Shown piece after piece: positions 59,508-64,000 of a DNA stretch of 64,000 bases. The notes under the pieces are model-generated. The model worked only from the letters and a program-made list of their open reading frames with translations. It was not told the DNA's origin and searched no databases. Numbering within the stretch: the first letter of the stretch is position 1; the number at the start of each line of letters is the position of its first letter. Both the position numbers and the translations under genes were made by a program. Origin of the DNA: Buxus sempervirens (lineage: Eukaryota > Streptophyta > Magnoliopsida > Buxales > Buxaceae); assembly GCA_947561395.2 (NCBI GenBank), contig OX387194.1:17594048-17658047 (forward strand). The letters are read 5' to 3'.

Positions 59508-60864
59508 AAGTAAGGGGAGTTTCCTCCCAATTATTCAGAATGAAAGAATCTGGGGCAGGGATACAAGCCTGTTCCTCAAGCTCAGCGTCTACATCTGAGA
59601 TCACCAGTACTGGGTGAGTTGCATCGCCTGCTTCTTCTGTAGGGCCAGTTCCAGATGGAACTTCTACTGCAGCCCAATCAATAAAAGGTAGCTCCTCTAC
59701 TACTTTTTCTTGGTTGCCTTCTGTCATGGCAAAGAATTCCCCTACGTCCTCAGAAAAGTCCTGCTCCTGTTCTGCCTGTGGCCCAGGCCCACTAGATGCT
59801 TGTGGAGGTGGAGGTGGAACATATGGTTGTACTGTTGAGGGTTTGGGTTTCTGAAATGGGTTGACATTGTAGTATGGAGGTTTAGACTGATCCTCAGGAG
59901 GAGACAGCTGAATCATGTGAGACAGCTTAGGAAAAGTTTCCCTGATGTGCGGGAATTTTATAGCTTCTATCTGCCCCTGTTTTCTCCACTTCCTTGGCTT
60001 GGACCCCAACCCTGCTCTGTGAACCATCTTCTTAACCTGTACTGGTTCTATCCTTCCTTGTAGGATAACCACCAGACCTTTTCCAGGGTGAAAATGGTAC
60101 TTTTCTAGCACATTTTTGACCATTTTTTCAGCACAGGTCAATTTTCCTTCTTTTTCCTGATACCCTCCAGGTATATAATTCACAGCTTCAAATTGAAAAG
60201 AGTGAAACGTCAACTTATCTGCAGTCATTTCCATGTTAATACAGGGTACATCAGGGGACCACATGGGGGGAACCAAGTTTTCGGCCAGGACGGTAATCAC
60301 CTTTTGCCCTCTAATGTACTTGACTCTTTGGTGGAGGGTAGATGGTATGGCCCTAGCTGTATGAATCCACGGCCTTCCTAGGAGTAGGTTGAAGGCTGCA
60401 GGTATATCCATCACTTCAAATGTGATGTTGAAAATATACGGTCCAATTGTGACCGGCAGTTCAACCTCCCCTAGGGAGTGTGTTTTAGAGCTGTCAAATG
60501 CTCTTATAATTCTTCCATTTTGCTTTATTTTGTTTCGCTCCAGATTGAGCTTAACAAAGGTTATCAATGGGCAGACATTGAGGGCCGACCCATTGTCAAT
60601 CAGAACCCGGGATATCATGCAACCCTTACTGAGCACAGCAATGTGCAAAGGATCCACATGATGGTATCCTGCTGGACTAATTTCAGTTTCAGAAAAGGTT
60701 ATGACATTATGGGATAAAATTTGACCAACCATCCGGCCTAATTGTTCTGGTTCAATGTTTTTAGGCACATGGGCCCCCTGGAGTATCCTTAACAAGGAGT
60801 CCCTATGTTTTTCAGAATTTAACAATAGGCCCAGTATTGAGATCTGGGCAGGGACTTTGTTCAA
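59434..60864 (-). mobile_element. Protease region of gypsy element 2
   Basis: A 476-codon minus-strand frame containing the retropepsin-like site VLIDNGSALNVCP followed by FNLLLGRPWIH, the two hallmarks of plant gypsy proteases. After these comes a Pro/Glu-rich linker. Confidence 0.82.
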
Positions 60865-63080
60865 CTGCTCAATGACATTGAACTCACTCTTTTTTATTAC
60901 CTTGATGAGGTCAGCAGCCTCACTGTTAGTTACCTGAGGGGTTTCTTCCCCTACCTTGGCCTTTCCTTTAATTTTTTTCTCCTTCTTTCTCCTTCTCTGT
61001 TTCCTTTTGTTTTTCTTCCACCCCTACACATTTTCCTGACCTCATCATGAGGTTCACTTCTTCCTTGCTTTCAGCTGCAGGACATGTAGTAGTAAATGTC
61101 TCACTGTAGCTCCATGGTACAGCCGATTCAATGTAGGAAGGCTTGGGGACGTTCACCACCAATGGGGGAAGTTTGGGCTTGGCGATGGAAGTCTGAGTAA
61201 TAGGAACATTAACAACCAATGGAGGAAGTTGTTTTGGTTGAGGGGTTGCAAAAGTGACTGATGCACTAAAGGGGTCACAATTTATGACCAGTGGTGGCTT
61301 AGACTGAATGGGTGGAGTGAAAGTGGATGGATTAATGACCAAAGGTGGCTTAGCGATGTTCATCTGGGCCATGAAGGATGAGACCCGGTCCAGAGATGAG
61401 CTAATGTTCTTTACAGCACTATCATTCCCCTTTGAAATCATATTTATTTCTTTGCTTTCACTTCTCCTGTCAAAATATACTTTGACCGTTGTCCCTATGT
61501 GAGCAATTAATTGAGATGGGTCAAAGGTTATTTTGTCAGAAGAGATGACTCCTATGACATTAGATGGGCCTGCCCCGTGATGCTGGGGCAGTGGGTTTTG
61601 TCCAATATCTATTCTTGGAGGATTGGGAGCCCCTGTATTGAAAGACAGGGTATTCTGGTCCAGTAAATCCTGAATGGCATGTTTCAAAGGCCAACACTTG
61701 TCAGTAGGGTGCCCAGGTGCACCCTACTGATAGTCACAAGTGGTGGAAGGGTCAAAATTTCTTCCCTTAGATGCATTTGGATTAGGCTCTCTTAAAGTGA
61801 TATACCCTCCTTGCAATAGAGTGGGCAGCAATTGAGAGGGAGTCATTGGAATAGGGGTGAAAACCCTATTTCTCCTTGCTGCAAAATAAGCATCCTTTTC
61901 CTCTTTGGTAAAAACCCTTTTTTTGGTCTGAAGGTGCTGCTGGAACATTAACCCTCATGGGGGCCTGTGATGACACTGGTGGGGTAGGAAAATGTGCAGG
62001 TACGTTGATTTGTATGGGCTTGTTAGGGCCAGATGGTGGCTGTACCATGTTTACCTCACCCTCCTTCTTGTTCCCATTCTTTTTTGTCCCGCTTCCTTTC
62101 TTCTGATTAAGGTCTTGCTGACTAACCATGGCAGAGTGGTCAATTATCTTACCTGACCTTATTCCATCCTCAATTCGGTCAGCCACCTAAACCAAAGCTG
62201 CAAAATTAGTGGTGGTCTGACCCACCAAGTGGCTGTAGAATGGTTGACCCAAAGTGCTTATGAAAGTAGAAATCATTTCCTGTTCTAGCATGGGTGGCCT
62301 GACCTGGGAGGCCGTCTCCCTCCATTTCTTGGCATATTGCCTTACAGTCTCATCCCTTCGCTTGCTCATTCTCATGACGTCGTACCTATCTGGCATGATC
62401 TCTGAATTGAACCGGTATTGAGCCAGGAAGGCATCGGCTAGGTCCTTCCATCTTTTGATCTTTCCATGGTCCAGAGTGGCGAACCATCTTAATGCGGTTC
62501 AAGTCAGGCTCCTTTGGAAAAGTTGGATCAAGATACCCTCATCCTGCCCAAACTGGCATAGGGCACCGCAATACAACTTTAGGTGGCTCATGGGGCAACC
62601 AGTGCCATCATACTTGTCGAAGTCTGGGCACCTAAACTTAGCCGGTAGGTTAACATTGGGGTATAGGCACAGGTCTTCAAAATTGGTGCCCCCAAAGTTG
62701 TTTACCCCTTTGACTTCCCTTAGTTCATCTTGGATCATTTCTAGCTTATGCATGAACTTTCTTTCCACCTCTTCCCTTATCCTTTGCTTTTCCTTAGCCT
62801 TGTTTGATTCAGCTGTCTCATCCCTGGTCAGTGTAGGTTCAGGGGTGGGTTCATAGACGGGTTCAGGAGTTGGTTGCACTGGAGGTGGAATGTTGACTGG
62901 GGGTGGAGGTGCAGGGTTGGATGTGGATGCCTGGTTCTGGGCCTGCATTTGTTGGGCCTGCACTTGTTGGGCCTGTACTGACAGTATGTTCTCTAGCATT
63001 CGGGCTAGTCCTGCCACTTGTTCTTGGAGTAGAAACATCTGGATGAGGAGCATCAACTTCATCTTCAACGGGATTCATGG
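60865..63080 (-). mobile_element. Gag region of gypsy element 2, broken
   Basis: The minus strand shows a gag start with MNPVEDEVDAPHPDVS (near 63077), a gag core with DLCLYPNVNLPAKFRCPDFD and KYDGTGCPMSHLKLYCGAL, then RQYAKKWRETASQVRPP. Pro-rich repeats of the PPLVVNVP type follow (61100-61360). The frame is interrupted in about three or four places. Confidence 0.8.
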
Positions 63081-63312
63081 CTCGAGCTCTTGATCTGGTT
63101 ACCGAAGCTATGATTGCAAATTTATTGGTACCTGGAAAATAAAAAGAAAATATCAGTGCCAATTTAGTCTCATTCACGTGTTTAGGAATGCCTATGTGCA
63201 AGCTGGGTGAACACGAGTTTGGATTATTTCTTTTTATTTGCTTCTTTTTTTTTTCTTTTTGAATTGTTGGAATATTCTAGGGCTTCCAACAGGTCCCACA
63301 AAAGAGAGAAAG

Positions 63313-64000
63313 ATCTGAAATTCAAAGGCTTTCAGAGGCCCGGGGGGTTTTTGAAAAAAGGTCTGAAATTCAAAGGCTTTCAGAGGCCCAGGGATATTTT
63401 TGGAAAAGGTCTGAAATTCAGAGGCTTTCAGAGGCCCGGGATTTTTGATGAAAGTCTGAAATTCAAAGGCTTTCAGAGGCCCAGGGATATTTTGAAAAAA
63501 GGTCTGAAATTCAAAGGCTTTCAGAGTCCCAAAAGTTCTGAAATTCAAAGGCTTTCAGAGGCCCAAAAGTTCTGAAATTCAAAGGCTTTCAGAGGCCCGA
63601 AGGAAAAAGGTCTGAAATTCAAAGGCTTTCAGAGGCCCAAAAGTTCTGAAATTCAAAGGCTTTCAGAGGCCCAAAAGATAAAGGTCTGAAATTCAAAGGA
63701 TTTCAGAGGCCCAAAAGTTCTGAAATTCAAAGGCTTTCAGAGGCCTAAGAGAAAAAGGTCTGAAATTCAAAGGCTTTCAGAAGCCCAAAAGTTCTGAAAT
63801 TCAAAGGCTTTCAGAGGCCCAAAAGTTCTGAAATTCAAAGGCTTTCAGAGGCCCAAAAGATAAAGGTCTGAAATTCAAAGGCTTTCAGAGGCCCGAGGAA
63901 TTTTTTGAAAAATCTGAAATTCAAAGGCTTTCAGAGGCCCAGGGTTTTTTTTTTTTTTTTTTTGAAAAATCTGAAATTCAAAGGCTTTCAGAGGCCCAGG
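63313..64000. repeat. Tandem hairpin repeat, 17 visible copies, in the 5' leader
   Basis: The core CTGAAATTCAAAGGCTTTCAG followed by AGGCCC is repeated 17 times to the end of the window, at spacings of 34 to 57 bp set by variable A/T/G-rich linkers. Each core pairs CTGAAA with TTTCAG around a 9-nt loop. The array lies upstream of gag, so it belongs to the element's untranslated leader. Open frames in both directions are by-products of the repeat. Confidence 0.9.

Larger units (their letters stand above)
46035..64000 (-). mobile_element. Large Tat-lineage gypsy element 2 with antisense cargo
   Basis: A minus-strand element whose 3' LTR is 46035-47840 and whose 5' end lies beyond the window, so it exceeds 18 kb. 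Parts from right to left: tandem-repeat leader (63313-64000), gag (about 63080-60970), protease (within 60864-59434), RT, RNase H, second RNase H and integrase (59507-55866), then about 8 kb holding two genes read on the plus strand (49744-52633 and 53090-54891), the polypurine tract and the LTR. The second RNase H places it in the Tat lineage. The long leader and size recall Ogre. Gag is broken in about three or four places; pol and both cargo genes look whole. CCAAG (46030-46034) should be one copy of its TSD. Confidence 0.85.

Noticed and set aside
63207-63575. Open frames of 104-122 codons on both strands with repeated GLKFKGFQRP or PLKAFEFQTF units
   Set aside because: They are produced by the tandem repeat, are open on both strands, and lie in the leader upstream of gag.

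Overview
This is a repeat-dense window of a flowering-plant nuclear genome. The evidence is GT-AG introns, plant LTR-retrotransposon lineages (Ty3/gypsy of the Tat group with a second RNase H, and Ty1/copia with a tRNA-Met primer site), CACTA and Mutator-type DNA transposons with long inverted ends, and one host gene of the coclaurine N-methyltransferase family. I cannot name the species. No bacterial genes, CRISPR arrays, rRNA or tRNA genes were seen.

Region 1 to 38.9 kb is a nest of insertions, most of them bounded by exact target-site duplications (TSDs). The base is an old copia element, left as pieces at about 5.0-5.36, 28.33-29.05 and 38.46-38.9 kb. A 23-kb minus-strand Tat-like gypsy element (5361-28325, TSD ATGAT) sits in its reverse-transcriptase region. 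That gypsy element was later hit by a solo LTR (6465-8307), a long solo LTR (about 8566-12286) and a third solo LTR (18821-23330). The third one contains a Pack-MULE (19333-20790) that captured part of an LRR receptor-kinase gene. A second copia (29051-38462, TSD CTTTG) also sits in the base copia. It holds a small solo LTR (31244-32257, TSD TATGA) and a CACTA element (34235-37823, TSD ACA), and the CACTA holds another solo LTR (35927-37726, TSD GGCAG).

Region 38.9 to 44.0 kb is the only stretch of host-like DNA. It carries an eight-exon, apparently intact gene for a 347-residue coclaurine N-methyltransferase-like enzyme on the minus strand (40978-43110).

Region 44.0 to 64.0 kb holds an LTR fragment interrupted by a second CACTA element. 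That CACTA is in turn interrupted by a very large minus-strand Tat-lineage element whose 3' LTR is 46035-47840 and whose 5' end lies beyond the window. Between its pol gene and its 3' LTR this element carries about 8 kb of cargo read on the opposite strand: a six-exon gene for an 831-residue plant-mobile-domain (PMD) protein with coiled coil and RGG tail, then a two-exon gene for a 530-residue DUF7745-like coiled-coil protein. Both look whole. The 23-kb element in region 1 also has an antisense PMD gene at the same place, but broken.

The most striking signal is a module of 3-5 imperfect hairpins repeated every 27-28 bp. It lies in the U3 of all four related LTRs here and again upstream of both antisense cargo genes, which suggests shared control of the retroelement and its cargo.
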